This document shows, in pieces, positions 23,201-33,719 of a DNA stretch of 64,000 bases. The notes beneath the pieces were generated by a model that saw nothing but the letters and a program-made list of their open reading frames with translations, was not told where the DNA came from and ran no database searches. This DNA comes from Zoroaster sp. YZ-2022 (Eukaryota; Echinodermata; Asteroidea; Forcipulatida; Zoroasteridae). Position numbers and translations under genes: made by a program. Numbering within the stretch: the stretch's first letter is position 1; each line of letters begins with the position of its first letter. Where the stretch lies: the NCBI GenBank assembly GCA_029582265.1, contig CM055816.1:93359588-93423587 (forward strand), in the 5' to 3' direction.

Positions 23201-23322
23201 AAATTTCCTTGGTGTATTTAGTGCATGGTACTGGCTTAGTGTTATTTTTTGTATCTCTGAGTGACAAGTCGTCTACCACATATCCGACATAATTTGTTTA
23301 AAGAACTTATATGGAATTCCAT
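20210..23322 (-). pseudogene. RAG1-like transposase of copy 2, frameshifted and missing catalytic exons
   Basis: Exon 1 (23322-22325) starts MEFHISSLNKLCRICG. It shifts frame at an A-run before KPVPCTKYTKEI and again near HKNHSN, then reads through the RING (CPICQCVL..CEHNFCANC). The last Cys pair is degraded: VPCPVYKA where copy 1 has VPCPVCKA. Exon 2 is 21683-21541. Then only the last dozen codons of the exon-7 equivalent survive (21,200 to about 21,240, ending at a GTGAGT donor). Exons 8-10 equivalents are 21097-20957 (RQAYHGKAFVGNHV), 20825-20615 (FADVHHGINHSN) and 20520-20210 (TPKMHLLEDH, LNEQGGELIH), with stop at 20,210. The exons carrying both catalytic Asp are gone. Exon borders agree with copy 1. 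Confidence 0.85.
21428..21452. repeat. (TA)n microsatellite
   Basis: About eleven TA units, located in the region of copy 2 where the central transposase exons are missing. Confidence 0.85.
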
Positions 23323-24135
23323 TTTATGATGTAATAAATGTAACACTATAAATGACACATAAAAACCTGACTTGGAGTATCACTTTCATGCTGTCTCCGC
23401 GATGAGCTGACCTCCCACCGCTGAGCGCTGTGTATAATTATACTATGTAATGTGAAAAAACTATTTTTCATTCATAATTCCCGCGCTACTATACGTACAC
23501 GCATACACGTATGGTAATAATGTGTGTACATACGGTATACTGTGTGTGTGTGTGCATACGTTGAACTTACACGCGCCCACACACACAACTCGTAATGCAT
23601 GCATTTCTATGGGGAAAACTCGTACGAACTTGAACTTGGAGTGAAAAAACCGCCGTGAAAAAAAACATTGTATCTCGAAATTTAAATTTGCCCTCATTAT
23701 TATATTTTGTGTAAGAATTTAATAATTTAATAATTTAACAAGCTTTTGATATGAAATGCACAAGGAAATGATGAAAATGTGATATTTATGTCTTCCAAAA
23801 ATAGTGTAAGACGTTCGTTTTTACGTTTTTCTGTGAGCCACCAAGCATAACAAAATCCTACTTTTTTATGCTTTCCCATAATGTTTATGCCCTAATATGT
23901 CCTAAAATGACAACAAATGAGAAAATATCGTTTTATTACAATATGTTTTTATTATATTTTCGAAAAATCAAATAATTACAGTAGTTTAAAAAAATTTACC
24001 CGATGCGGTCTTGTACGTGTATACGCCGCAATGTTTGTTGCACAATAAACAAACGATTATTGGAGGAAACATTTCTCAACACACGCATGATGGAGACTTC
24101 GTTTGCGTGCGCGCTATGTAATTGGAACGGCCGTG

Positions 24136-24955
24136 TATAGTTACTGTAGATTAATAGAATAGAATCAGATGGAGTTATGCTGCCATAACTGCACTAAATT
24201 AAGTGACTAGTTACGTTACCTGATGATGGGTATTGTACATGTACATGTATGTAGTGTACAATACACACAGTTTACATTCATGATGGAAGGCCGCATAACG
24301 TTAGAACCATGATGGACAAGACATGAACAGGAAGAAAGGTAAGAATTCCATATACTCAAGCCTGAGAACCTGTGCACATTTTGTCGCAGTTTTCACGAAT
24401 TGATGCGACTGCTCAAAAATTAAATTGATTTTAAAATAAATTTTACTTTTTTTAATTATCAAAGTTTAGAAGGTACTTACTGATACCTTTCTTTCTGCCA
24501 AATTTCAAGTCTTGAAACACCTACATTACGTTGGTTAGAACTGTGTCTCCTACATTGTTGGATATGTTTGATATGAGAATATGGCAATAGTAACATAACA
24601 AAATATCTATCTTTGTTTAGTTTAGAGTGCTTCATGGATCGTCTCATCCAGATGAGAGCTAATGAGGAAGTGAAAACTCCATTGAGGCTGTGACGTTTAA
24701 GAAGTACATGTATATTTCAGAAAAAATACAGGACATTAATAGACTAATAAGGAAACAGATAAATTAGTAAAATTGAGTTTGTCATTGGTGATTCGGATGA
24801 AACTTTCTCTAAAAATGAAAATTTTTGATTGACCAGTCTATTAATAATGTCCGCTATTTTCTCTCTACAGACCAAATACCTATTTCTTGTATTGTCTATC
24901 ATACTACAATAGAGGTAATTTTGAAGGGATAAAAATGTTAATTATAAACATGTGG
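24136..24955. other. Interior of the putative foldback element, right side
   Basis: No recognised gene. Starts with the TATA duplication of copy 2, then AT-rich DNA with several ACATGTACATGTA tracts. Confidence 0.45.
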
Positions 24956-25860
24956 AAAAGGCAAACACCTACATGTAAATGTGCTACTGTGCCAGTGACA
25001 TCGCTGATTATATTTGGTAGAAATTTTATCTAGATCCATTTACATGTAGGTGCTTGCCTTTCGCACATGTTTATAATTAATAACTTTACACTGTTAATTA
25101 AGAAGATTCTAGGAGCTTGGTGTGTTTGTGATTTACAAAATTTCAATCACTTCAAATGCTATTGTGTGACAGAAAATACAAAAAATAGGTTCTTTGGTGA
25201 CTTTAATTAGTAAGTAAGACTAATTGCGGTGACACCATGTGGAATCTCATTTGAGTAGTAATTAGTTCTGAAAAGAACTGGAGGTACAACTCGATGTTTC
25301 GATCAGTATGCTCTGATCGTCCTCAGGAGAATGCCGGACTCTGGAAAATGTTGCTGCTTAAGTAGACTGCTGGAGGATCATCCCATGAATTAATTACTTT
25401 AATTAGTGCTTGCCATTTCCACATGTTTGTGATTAATGACTTTAAATTGCCAGTGCCCAGTGACTTCGCTGATTATATTTGGCAGAAATGTTATCTATCC
25501 ATTTAGGTGCTTGCTTTTCAACATTTATGATTAAAAACTTTACATTGTTACTAAGATGATGAAAGTGTCTGAAAGACAATTTTTGCTTACTTTATAAAAG
25601 CCTGGTGCTTTTGTGATTAACAAAATTTCAATTAAATAGGTTCTTTGGTGACTTTAATTAGTGCTTACCTATTCTACAATTTATGATTAATGACTTTACA
25701 TTTTTACTTAAGATGGTTAAGGTGTCTGAAAGACAATTTTTGCTTCCTTTAAAGAAGCTTGGTGAGTTTGTGATTAACAACATTTCAATCCTTTTAAAAC
25801 CTATTGTCTGATAGAAAATACAATAAATATGCTATTTGGTGACTTTATTTAGTTTTTGCA
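24956..25860. repeat. Imperfect tandem repeats, roughly 150-300 bp
   Basis: Three to four diverged units share GTGCTTGCC...CACATGTTT, GATTAATGACTTTA, GTGTCTGAAAGACAATTTTTGC, TTTGTGATTAACAA and AGGTTCTTTGGTGACTTTAAT. The first unit also holds an inverted pair, CACCTACATGTAAATG at 24,966 and its complement at 25,040. A Penelope-type end is embedded at 25,205-25,385. Confidence 0.7.
25205..25385. mobile_element. Penelope-like terminal fragment
   Basis: Contains TAATTAGTTCTGAAAAGAACTGGAGGT, then a perfect stem GATCAG...CTGATC in the context TTTCGATCAGTATGCTCTGATCGTCCTCAGG. Such segments recur at the ends of Penelope-like elements in marine animals (from memory). The first 75 bp are also found in both arms of the large inverted repeat at 59,820-59,900 and 62,835-62,915. 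Confidence 0.5.
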
Positions 25861-26474
25861 AAGGTCATATCATTAATTAATTTGAATTTAATTTATTAAG
25901 TTGAAAAGAAATGTTATAACAAAACCGCAATATAAACTGCAATATTCACAGTATTATGGAATTTAGATCCATCCAGTTATTGCCATTGCTCAACTTCCTA
26001 ATGAGATGGTTTTCACCAACAAAGCTTTTAATTTACATGCATATGGATTGAAGTCCAGTTGTTGAATGATGCCATTGTAAAACATTTTTAAATGGTTAAA
26101 ACTCTTCAGTGACTATTAAAACATATATTAAAGAGATGCTACATCTTTGGTAAGTGTTTGGTTAATGCATCCATAATTTATAATGTAGAGATGTGTGTAT
26201 AATAACAAATAACTTGTGAGAATTTCAGCTAGTTTTGTTGGGCTGTTTACGAGAAAAAAATAGTGTAAATTGCATTCAGCCTTTTTGTGTACACATTGTA
26301 ATGGTTAAAAAATTATCACACGCATGATAATTTTTGAAATCACAGTTCTTTGCCTATTTTCTAAAAAAAAAAGCACAATACTTCAGACGGTATCTTCACA
26401 GGATATTTTGTTATTTATACTTTTTTTAAATATTTATTACATGTGTTGTTCTGAATTTTCTCCTGGGCATCACA
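25861..26474. other. AT-rich interval, no gene seen
   Basis: No recognisable coding frame or element end. It leads directly into the right-hand GTGGTA array. Confidence 0.45.
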
Positions 26475-27040
26475 GAAACATTACCACAAGTTACATGCCT
26501 GTGGTAACGAGCCTGTGGTAACGTGCCTATGGTACCTGTGGTAATGTTCCTGTGGTAACGTGTCTGTGGTACCACAGGAATGTTACCACAGACACGTTAC
26601 CACAGGAACATTACCACAGGTACCATAGGCATGTTACCACAGGCATGTAACTTGTGGTAATGTTCCTGTGGTACCTGTGGTAATGTTCCTGTGGTAATGT
26701 TCCTGTGGTACCTGTGGTAATGTTCCTGTGGTAATTTTTCTGTGGTAATGTTCCTGTGGTAATGTTCCTGTGGTAATGTTCCTGTGGTAATGTTCCTGTG
26801 GTACCTGTGGTAATGTTCCTGTGGTAATTTTTCTGTGGTAATGTTCCTGTGGTAATGTTCCTGTGGTAACGTTCCTGTGGTAACGTTCCTGTGGTAACGT
26901 TCCTGTGGTAATGTTCCTGTGGTACCTGCAGTAATGTTCCTGTGGTAACGTGCCTGTGGTAATGTCCCAAAAAACCACAGGACAATTCCTGTGGTAATGT
27001 CCTGTGGTATTTTTTGTGGTAATACCACAGGACATTTTTG
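26475..27040 (-). repeat. Minisatellite of CCTGTGGTAATGTT units with internal inversion
   Basis: Mostly 15-bp and 9-bp modules (ATGTTCCTGTGGTA, CCTGTGGTACCTGTGGTA). At 26,560-26,640 the array reverses strand, so ACCACAGGAATGTTACCACAG faces its complement. The far end carries ATTTTTTGTGGTAATACCACAGGAC and the CCCTTAC terminus. The frames that run through it are repeat translations, not genes. Confidence 0.9.
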
Positions 27041-27046
27041 TAAGGG

Positions 27047-27802
27047 CAGTGCCGCTGTAGTTTGATGAAATTCTTGCGTCGGGTGATAAACAATTGATTT
27101 TAATTTTTCCCTACGGTGTAGCAGTTCCCGTACCGTATACGGAGTTGACAAGCCGCATGAACGAACGATGGTCACACCCACTGACTGTATCTGATCCAAT
27201 AGTTGGTATTCGTACACTATTCGAAACTCGTACATGTTACAGTACAAATATAATTAGTCTAATGTAAACTACATGTATTGACATGTACCTGAATTACACT
27301 ACCAATGCTTTCATACATGTTATTAGTGCCTGTTATGTTGAACTAATAGTGAGAAGGTTAATAAACCAACCCATTTGATTGTCACAACAAAGTTTGTGTC
27401 TGCCCCTTAATTATTATTTTGTTGACCTAAAACAGTAGGAATGCAACAATATTATAATGACAGATAGGCCTATTAATTTATGTAACAATAAATGAAGAGT
27501 AATTATGTTCAACCCTAAATAATTATTTGTATCCAGTAAAATCAGTGGTTAAACAATTTTTCCTTTTTTACAAGCACTAACTTGTAATGTCAATCATACA
27601 ATTTCCCTGTGATTTTTCTTTATGTAACAAGCATGACCCAAACACGTTTATGCAAAATAATGATCTGAAATACGTCTAGTCTTCAAAGTTTTCCGAGGAA
27701 TGCTAAGCAAATGCGGCGAATTACGTACACGGACGGTATATCAATCGTCACTACCTCAACTACTAACGTACATAATATCATTGCAGTGTCAATATCAGTG
27801 GA
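27047..27802. other. Interval without recognised gene
   Basis: AT-rich, no familiar frame. Outside the right end of the putative foldback element. Confidence 0.4.
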
Positions 27803-28146
27803 GTGTCGTGGCCGAGCGGTCTAGCTTACCGGACTCAAGTTCTGGTGTTAGCAGCAGAATGTGGGTTCGAATCCCGGCCGTGACACTTGTGTCCTTGAGC
27901 AAGACACTTAACCATAATTGCTTCTCTCCACCTAGGGGTAAAATGGGTACCTGTGAGGGCAGAGTTGATTGATTAGCCCTATATGTGCTGTAATGGCAGC
28001 AATTGAGCTGTATACTCCCCAGGGAGCTGAGATGGTTTCAGGAATCATTTATGAGCCTCATGAGCAGGGGTAATAATATAATGCGCCTTGAGCACCACTT
28101 AGTTGGTGGAAACTGCGCTATATAAGTCCACACATTATTATTATTA
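27803..28146 (+). repeat. SINE with tRNA-Leu-like head
   Basis: 27,803-27,886 folds as an 84-nt tRNA with a long variable arm, anticodon stem CCGGA/TCTGG and loop CTCAAGT (anticodon CAA, Leu). It is followed by TGTCCTTGAGCAAGACACTTAACC, a body, and a tail TGCGCTATATAAGTCC ending in (ATT)n. The conserved central TTGAGCAAGACACTTAACC box and the ATT tail mark it as a SINE rather than a free tRNA gene. A truncated copy of the same 3' half lies at 63,345-63,490. Confidence 0.85.
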
Positions 28147-28350
28147 TGTGTGGAATAATACCCTTATTGTTATTGTTAACGGCAGTGATGCAAATGTTAC
28201 AACGCGCATAATAAATACCAATAAAATGTAGACACATAACTGTCTCCATATTGTGTGGAATAATACCCTTCGGCAGTGATGCAAATGTTACAACGCGCAT
28301 AATTAATAAATACCAATAACATGTAGACATATAACTGTCTCCCTATCGGG
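28139..28350. repeat. Two-copy tandem repeat of about 105 bp
   Basis: Both units contain TGTGGAATAATACCCTT, CGGCAGTGATGCAAATGTTACAACGCGCATAAT, AAATACCAATAA and CATAACTGTCTCC. The second starts near 28,253. The unit abuts the (ATT)n tail of the SINE. Confidence 0.8.
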
Positions 28351-29149
28351 TGAAATAATATCCTTATTGGTATGATAACCATATATCATGGACCGGGCTT
28401 TAATCGACCTTGGGGGGAGGGGGGGGGGAGGCAATTACTGTCTGTGTTTTTATGAAAGAAAGGTTGGGGAAATTGCAGCGTATGAGGGCAAGGGGCACAC
28501 AATGTGGTGTGTGAAACGTAAGCCCTTTGGTGGAAAAGCGGTGACAGAAAACATGGGGAATTGTGAGGCCAAAATGTTTAGAAAGAACCACGGCTACATG
28601 CAATGTTGCAATTTCATAGATAACTGGTGACACAAAAACATGGGAAATTGAAGGATGGGAAAACATTGCAGAATGAGGGAAAAACATGGTGAAAAGGGAA
28701 AAACGTACCACACGTGGGGCCAAGAAAAGGTAAAAAATATTTTGTTTTAAAGAAAGAAAAAAAAAGGAATTAAAAATAAAAGAAGAACAAGGGCTACAGT
28801 TAGGCCTACATGTGGTGTTTGAATTTTGTTGTGATCTATTTTTGGTGTGTAACAAGGAAACAAATGAGAAATAACACTTTCCTTAGACCCCCTATTATAA
28901 TGACGTATCGTTTGACCTCCTTTGATGTCGGTTTTAATTGGTGGCTTCATCCCGCATATTCCGAATGAAACATTAATTTTGGCAAACATTGGTAAAACAA
29001 TAATGTAGGTCCAGCCCCGGAGGGGTGGGTTAATTCTGATAAAAGGAGCAAAAAGGAGAACACATCAGTATTTGTTGACTGGAGGATGTGGAAACGATGT
29101 TTTTGTTTCACTGCTCACATAAGAATGACTTGAAATGATGCAATCACCC
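28351..29149. other. Interval without recognised gene
   Basis: A G-rich run at 28,410-28,430, then purine-rich DNA (GGGGAAA-type motifs to 28,760). No frame with known motifs. Confidence 0.4.
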
Positions 29150-30240
29150 AGCAAACACATAACATTTTGAAAACATTCCCAAAACGTTTTCGACAAAACA
29201 TTTTCAGTATAACATTTTTAAAATGTTTTAACCACATGTTTATAATATTTGTAAAATGTTATGATGAAAATGTTTTTGCGAAAACATTTTGCAAATGTGT
29301 TCAAAATGTTTCAGCGAAAACATATTTCCTGTAACGTTGTAACAACATTATGGAAACATGTTTAAAAAATGTTATGATGAAAATGTATTTGCGAAAACCT
29401 TTTGAAAATGTTTTCCAAATGTTTCAGTCAAATGTTTTTCCTGTAACGCTATAATAACATTATGTAAACATGTTTTGAAAATGTTATGCTAAAGATGTTT
29501 TTGCGAAAACCTTTTGAAAATGTTTTCCAAATGTTTCAGACTAAACAGTTTTCCTGTAACGTTATAGTAACATTATGGAAACATGTTTTAAACATGTTAT
29601 ACTGAAAACGTTTTTGCGAAAACCTTTGGAAAATGTTTTTCAAATGTTTCAGTAAAACATTATTCCTGTAACGTTGTAATAACATTATGGAAACATGTTT
29701 TAAACATGTTATACTGAAAACGTTTTTGCGTAAACCTTTGGGAAATGTTTTCCAAATATATCAGTAAAAATATTATTCCTGTAACGTTGTAATAACATTA
29801 TGCAACATGTTTTTTAAAATATTATGCTGAAAATATTTTTCGAAAACCCTTTCGAAAATGTTTTCCAAATGTTTCAGTCAAAACATTTTCCTGTAACGTT
29901 GTAATAATATTACGGAAACATGTTTTAAGTATGTTATGCTGAAAATATTTTGCACACCTTTTGAAAATGTTTTTCAAATGTTCAGGCAAAACATTTTCTA
30001 GAAATATTGCAATAACATTTTGTAACATACACCAATATTTTATAAATGTAATATTGCTGATGAACATAATGTTTTCGCGAAACGTTTAGTATTTCCGATG
30101 TTTCAGTCCAAATATTTTCCTGTGACATTATACTATCATTATGACACGTCACACACATATAAAAATTATTTGAAAATGTTATGCTGAAAATCTTTCAGCG
30201 CAATTATATACCTTTTGAAATTGTTTTCCAAATAATGTAA
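29150..30240. repeat. Minisatellite-bearing non-autonomous element, terminus CCCAGCAAACACA
   Basis: Begins CACCCAGCAAACACATAAC and runs as eight to nine diverged units of about 115 bp. Each unit carries CCTGTAACGTTGTAATAACATTATGGAAACATGTTTTAAA, a GAAAATGTTTTTGCG block and a TTTTCAAATGTTTCAG block. Units decay toward the right end. The same terminus occurs inverted at 45,680. No coding capacity; it could be a HINE-like or pearl-like element. Confidence 0.75.
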
Positions 30241-30289
30241 ATTTACGCATATGCGGCCGGCGAATTGTTTTTCACACCACTGAGCAAAC

Positions 30290-30460
30290 TGAATCTGGAT
30301 CGAATATGGGAGACTTTTGAGACGATAGATGGCAGCAGACACACCGGATCCTTTTCCATTGTTTGTCACTGCGCGCGCATGGCGTAAACAATGGAAAAGG
30401 ACCGGTATAAGTCTGCTGCCATTTATCGTTTCAAAATTAAGTCTCCATTAATCCGATCAC
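30290..30460. repeat. Inverted repeat, arms about 70 bp, loop about 20 bp
   Basis: Left arm 30,296-30,364 includes GGGAGACTTTTGAGACGATAGATGGCAGCAGAC and CCGGATCCTTTTCCATTG. The right arm 30,384-30,455 carries the complements CAATGGAAAAGGACCGG, GTCTGCTGCCAT and GTCTCCATTAATCCGATC. The loop is GTCACTGCGCGCGCATGGC. A foldback MITE or its core. Confidence 0.8.
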
Positions 30461-31960
30461 TTTAGACGGACTCGAAATGCTGAATTTCGATAGCTGTTGG
30501 ATTGTAAACTATACCTCCCAATGTAGATAAAATTAATCTAGATTCATTTTATTCGGTATACTCTTTAAACAGAATTTATTTAGAAGTGGCCAAATTAGCT
30601 GGTTTCCAATCACTAAATCTGTGCCGTGTAAGCGCCGGGTTTCAACCGCATATCGCACCCGTTAACCCCAACCATGCCCTATCCTAGCTGACCCCCAACC
30701 CTATCCTGACCCCCAACCCACGCAACCTCTCTCAAGACCGGTATTGGCAATTTCTGCCAACAAAACGTGTGTAAAAAAACAAACAATATTGTACACAATC
30801 AAAACGGAATATATTCAAGATTCCTGGCCTGGCGAATCCAAACACAAAGATTTGCATAACAAACATTGGGTTTCCGGCCTCTAATCCCTATTTGTGTACG
30901 TCGCATGTGTTTTCGCTGGACGTTGTAATTGGTATCCGTCGATTCCTGCTGGTACGGTGTCCGTCGATTCCCTGCTACACGTGTACGCGTAGCTGATGTG
31001 CATGTTTGCATCTGTTTGCGCTGTAGAGCCAAAATTTGCGCAAATTTGTGCCCTTTGCACAAATTTTTGCGAAGTCGTGAAAATTAGCGCTAATATTTGT
31101 GCAAAAATTTACCAATCGCAAATATTTGCGCGAAAATTTGCGCAAATATTTGTGATATACGATGTTACTCAGGGGCCACCATAGAGATCAGATACAGGCA
31201 GGCTGTGTACCGTTTCCCGGTGTCACGGTCTGGTGAAACGATCCGCACGTTCACTGCTCGTGGAGGCCGCCATGACAGTTCCAGCAAGTGTGTGTACATA
31301 CGCGTATGTATACACACGTACACGACTCAGCACGGCACTAAAATGGACTACTTTCGTACGCTGTGCGCAGACATAGCATGACGTAATTTTACCATATTTG
31401 GTCATCCGGATAGCTGAGCACGCGCTGAGACCGTGACACCGGCATGCGTTCGACGCGTCACACGTGTCGCCGCTTCCATTATACTCGTTTCATTCGTATA
31501 CTCGCAGTCGCACTCGCAGACCTGAGTTTGACTAAGTTTGAGTTTGAGCAGAAAATCCACCGTTCGCTTGGTAAGTTACGTTAATTTATATTATTATTAC
31601 TTATTTTAGATACGTGGGAAAGAGTTAGTCCGAGTAACTATAGGACCCTAAAGTCGCGTTTTTAACATGTGGACATGATCTGGCGACTGTATACTGTCCT
31701 ACTCCTAGATAATTAGCAGTGGTCGCTGTACATATACATGTAGATGCATTTTTGAACTCCCATGAGCCTTTGCAAAAAAATGGCGGCCATTTTGAATCCA
31801 CTTTTTAGTTATTGACATACCGATTTTTTGTTATTATATGGAAATTTCATATATATTACAAATAATTGGGAAAGTTTTGGCATTATATTTACAAAGATGG
31901 ATATCAGAGCTTTCCAAAAATGCAAAAATCACATGAAAAAGTTGAAATTTAGCCCCTAAA
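30461..31960. other. Interval without recognised gene; GCGCAAAT-rich block
   Basis: 31,020-31,160 is a dense cluster of TTGCGCAAATTT-type near-palindromes. 30,650-30,730 repeats CCCCAACCC. A possible donor CTTG|GTAAGT at 31,568 follows a CTCGCAGTCGCACTCGCAG repeat, but I can attach no gene to it. Confidence 0.4.
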
Positions 31961-31965
31961 ATTCA

Positions 31966-32776
31966 TATAACAAAAATGCCATTATAGCCTCTATCAGATT
32001 CCGCATCTGTTGTCTGATGCTCAATTAGTCGTCGTATTTGCTTTCGTATGCGAAGACTTCGTTTTCGTTGAGGCACAGGCATGGCTGCTGAAGCTTCATC
32101 CTCTTGGTGAATACCTTGTAGAGGTTGGATGTTACCTGAACTGGTACTTGGTTGATTGGCGTCAAAAGTTGAACGTTCCGGGCTTCGTATACGAGTTGGC
32201 GCAATTGCGGGTGCAATAACCTCCCACTCATGACTGTAAATACCCAAAAATGAATAACAAAATAAATGGGATTTCAAAATAAACATACAAAATAATATAA
32301 TACGATTTATAAATGACGAATCAGAAATTATAATTTTTGAATGTTCGACTCGCTACATTTTATTTTTAGGCTAGTATAGGCCTACTTCAAGCTACTTGCA
32401 ATATGTACCGGTACTCAAACTGATGAAACTCAAAATCAGTTCAAAACATTATTTTGAAAATACCTATCTTTGTGGTTCCGAAATTTTTTAACCAATCCTA
32501 TAAATAAAAATCATTCTTTGTCACAAGATCAGAAAAATACTATATTATTCCGAGATGAAAAGATCAAAAATTTACTAAAATATTTCAATCACAAACTTAC
32601 CAGTCAAGAGTTGGATCAATGCCCTCATTTAGCAATTCTTCTTCAGTACTATCCAGGTCGCCGTTTTCGTCGCTCTCATCAATCCCATTCAACAAATCTA
32701 AAACTTCTTCTTGTCTATATCTTTTCCTGGGACACTCAACATTCTTTGGCATCTTTTCGGGCTTCTTTTTAGGCAT
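31966..32776 (-). pseudogene. Two-exon fragment, possibly piggyBac-type transposase N-terminus
   Basis: Exon 32776-32601 starts MPKKKPEKMPKNVECPRKR and continues with an acidic segment (DLLNGIDESDENGDLDSTEEE), ending at a GTAAGT donor. The second exon (about 32,234-31,966) follows TATTTACAG and reads HEWEVIAPAIAPTR, an STSSG-rich linker and RKRSLRIRKQIRR before a stop. An acidic N-terminus followed by a Ser/Thr-rich linker is the usual build of piggyBac-like proteins, but no DDD catalytic domain follows. The assignment is weak. The nearby TTAA-flanked MITE is consistent with piggyBac activity in this genome. Confidence 0.3.
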
Positions 32777-33098
32777 GTTTATAGCAGAAATACAATAAAA
32801 CTTTGAGAGAAAGCGAGCTAAAACTGTGTCTGTGCGTACAAAAAATTGCGACATGACTCATGAGTTTGCATTTTCTGAACAAAAGAAACTGTGCTGGTTT
32901 GGTTTCCGTCTCGCTTTGTATCTCGTTACATGTACAACATACAAAGGGTACCATACTATTGTTGGAAAGCTTATCTATTCAGCTTTCCAATGGTACCTAA
33001 CTCGACCAACAGAGGGCAGTAGATGCTGAGCACGGTCCAGATTTATTTTTCGTTCGCCGGCGTACGATATTACACAGGGGGTGAGTTTAAAGGGTTAA

Positions 33099-33719
33099 AT
33101 GAAAATGGCACTTTCACTTTTCCCCCAAAAAACATTATTTTAGTACCCTCAAAACGGCCACAAAATTACTCGGTAAGCCGTCTGAGAGACAAGTACATAT
33201 CCAAGATTACGATTGAGGTACTATATGGTTTACGATTCGGATGAAAAGTGAAATTTCCAGTTGAATTCCGAAAGCTCCCTTTCGGAGATGAATTTAGCTT
33301 TCAAAATTAATGGTGGGCGCGCAGTGCTGCTCCTTTAGTCAAGGCGCTCGCGGCAACCTATACTCGCGCTAGTCTTTTTCGTGCTTTATCGCGACTTCGT
33401 CTCTCGCTCTTGTCTTTTTCTTTGTTGACTTACACTGGGTTGCCGCGCGTGCCTTGACTAAAGGCGCAGCACTGCGCGCGCACACCATTCATTTGAAACT
33501 TGAAACTAAGCTAAATAATTGCATCTCCGAAAGGGAGCTTTCGAATTCAACTGAAATTTCACTTTTCATCCGAATCGTAAGTAAACCATAGTACCTCAAT
33601 CGTAATCTTGGATGTACATGTATATACTTGTCTCTCAGATGGCTTACCGAGTAATTTGTAGCCGTTTTGAGGGTAAATTAAGATGTTTTTGGGGAAAGTC
33701 ACTGAAAGTGCCATTTTAT
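33099..33719. mobile_element. Foldback MITE with about 270-bp arms and TTAA duplication
   Basis: TTAA at 33,095-33,098 and 33,720-33,723 flanks two long inverted arms (about 33,100-33,360 and 33,437-33,719). Landmarks are AAATGGCACTTTCA at the tips, TACGATTGAGGTACTAT in the middle and CTTTAGTCAAGGC near the loop. The loop of about 80 bp contains GACTTCGTCTCTCGCTC. TTAA duplications are the mark of piggyBac-type elements. Arms differ by small indels only. Confidence 0.85.

Larger units (their letters stand above)
18129..24135 (-). mobile_element. Chapaev/N-RAG-TP-like transposon, copy 2 (internally deleted)
   Basis: Ends CACGGCCGTT on the left and its inverse on the right; the target duplication is TATA (18,125-18,128 and 24,136-24,139). 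The left subterminal region shares AGTGCGCCCTC with copy 1 at the same distance from the end, so the two elements are one family despite strong divergence elsewhere. It contains a minus-strand transposase gene lacking several central exons (see the gene entry). Non-coding DNA fills 18,129-20,200 and 23,330-24,135. Confidence 0.88.
16042..27046. mobile_element. Putative 11-kb foldback/composite element with GTGGTA-array ends
   Basis: The left end CCCTTACGAAAATGTCC and the inverse of the right end CCCTTACAAAAATGTCC match at 16 of 17 positions and continue identically into CTGTGGTATT. Both ends lead inward into arrays rich in CCTGTGGTA and TACCACAGG. Flanks are CAGTCCA on the left and CAGTGCC on the right, not a convincing duplication. 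The interior outside the nested Chapaev element (18,129-24,135) is about 5 kb with no recognised gene. It may be a non-autonomous foldback element. It could also be two unrelated copies of one satellite-bearing element. Confidence 0.5.

Noticed and set aside
16035..27053. 8-bp hAT-style duplication at the ends of the putative 11-kb element
   Set aside because: CAGTCCA and CAGTGCC match at too few positions to call a duplication.
26597..27247. 216-residue frame rich in HYHRNITTGTLPQ
   Set aside because: Translation of the CCTGTGGTA minisatellite, open in three frames at once.
31020..31160. Conserved regulatory element from the TTGCGCAAAT cluster
   Set aside because: Only short near-palindromic words at irregular spacing; no gene nearby to regulate.
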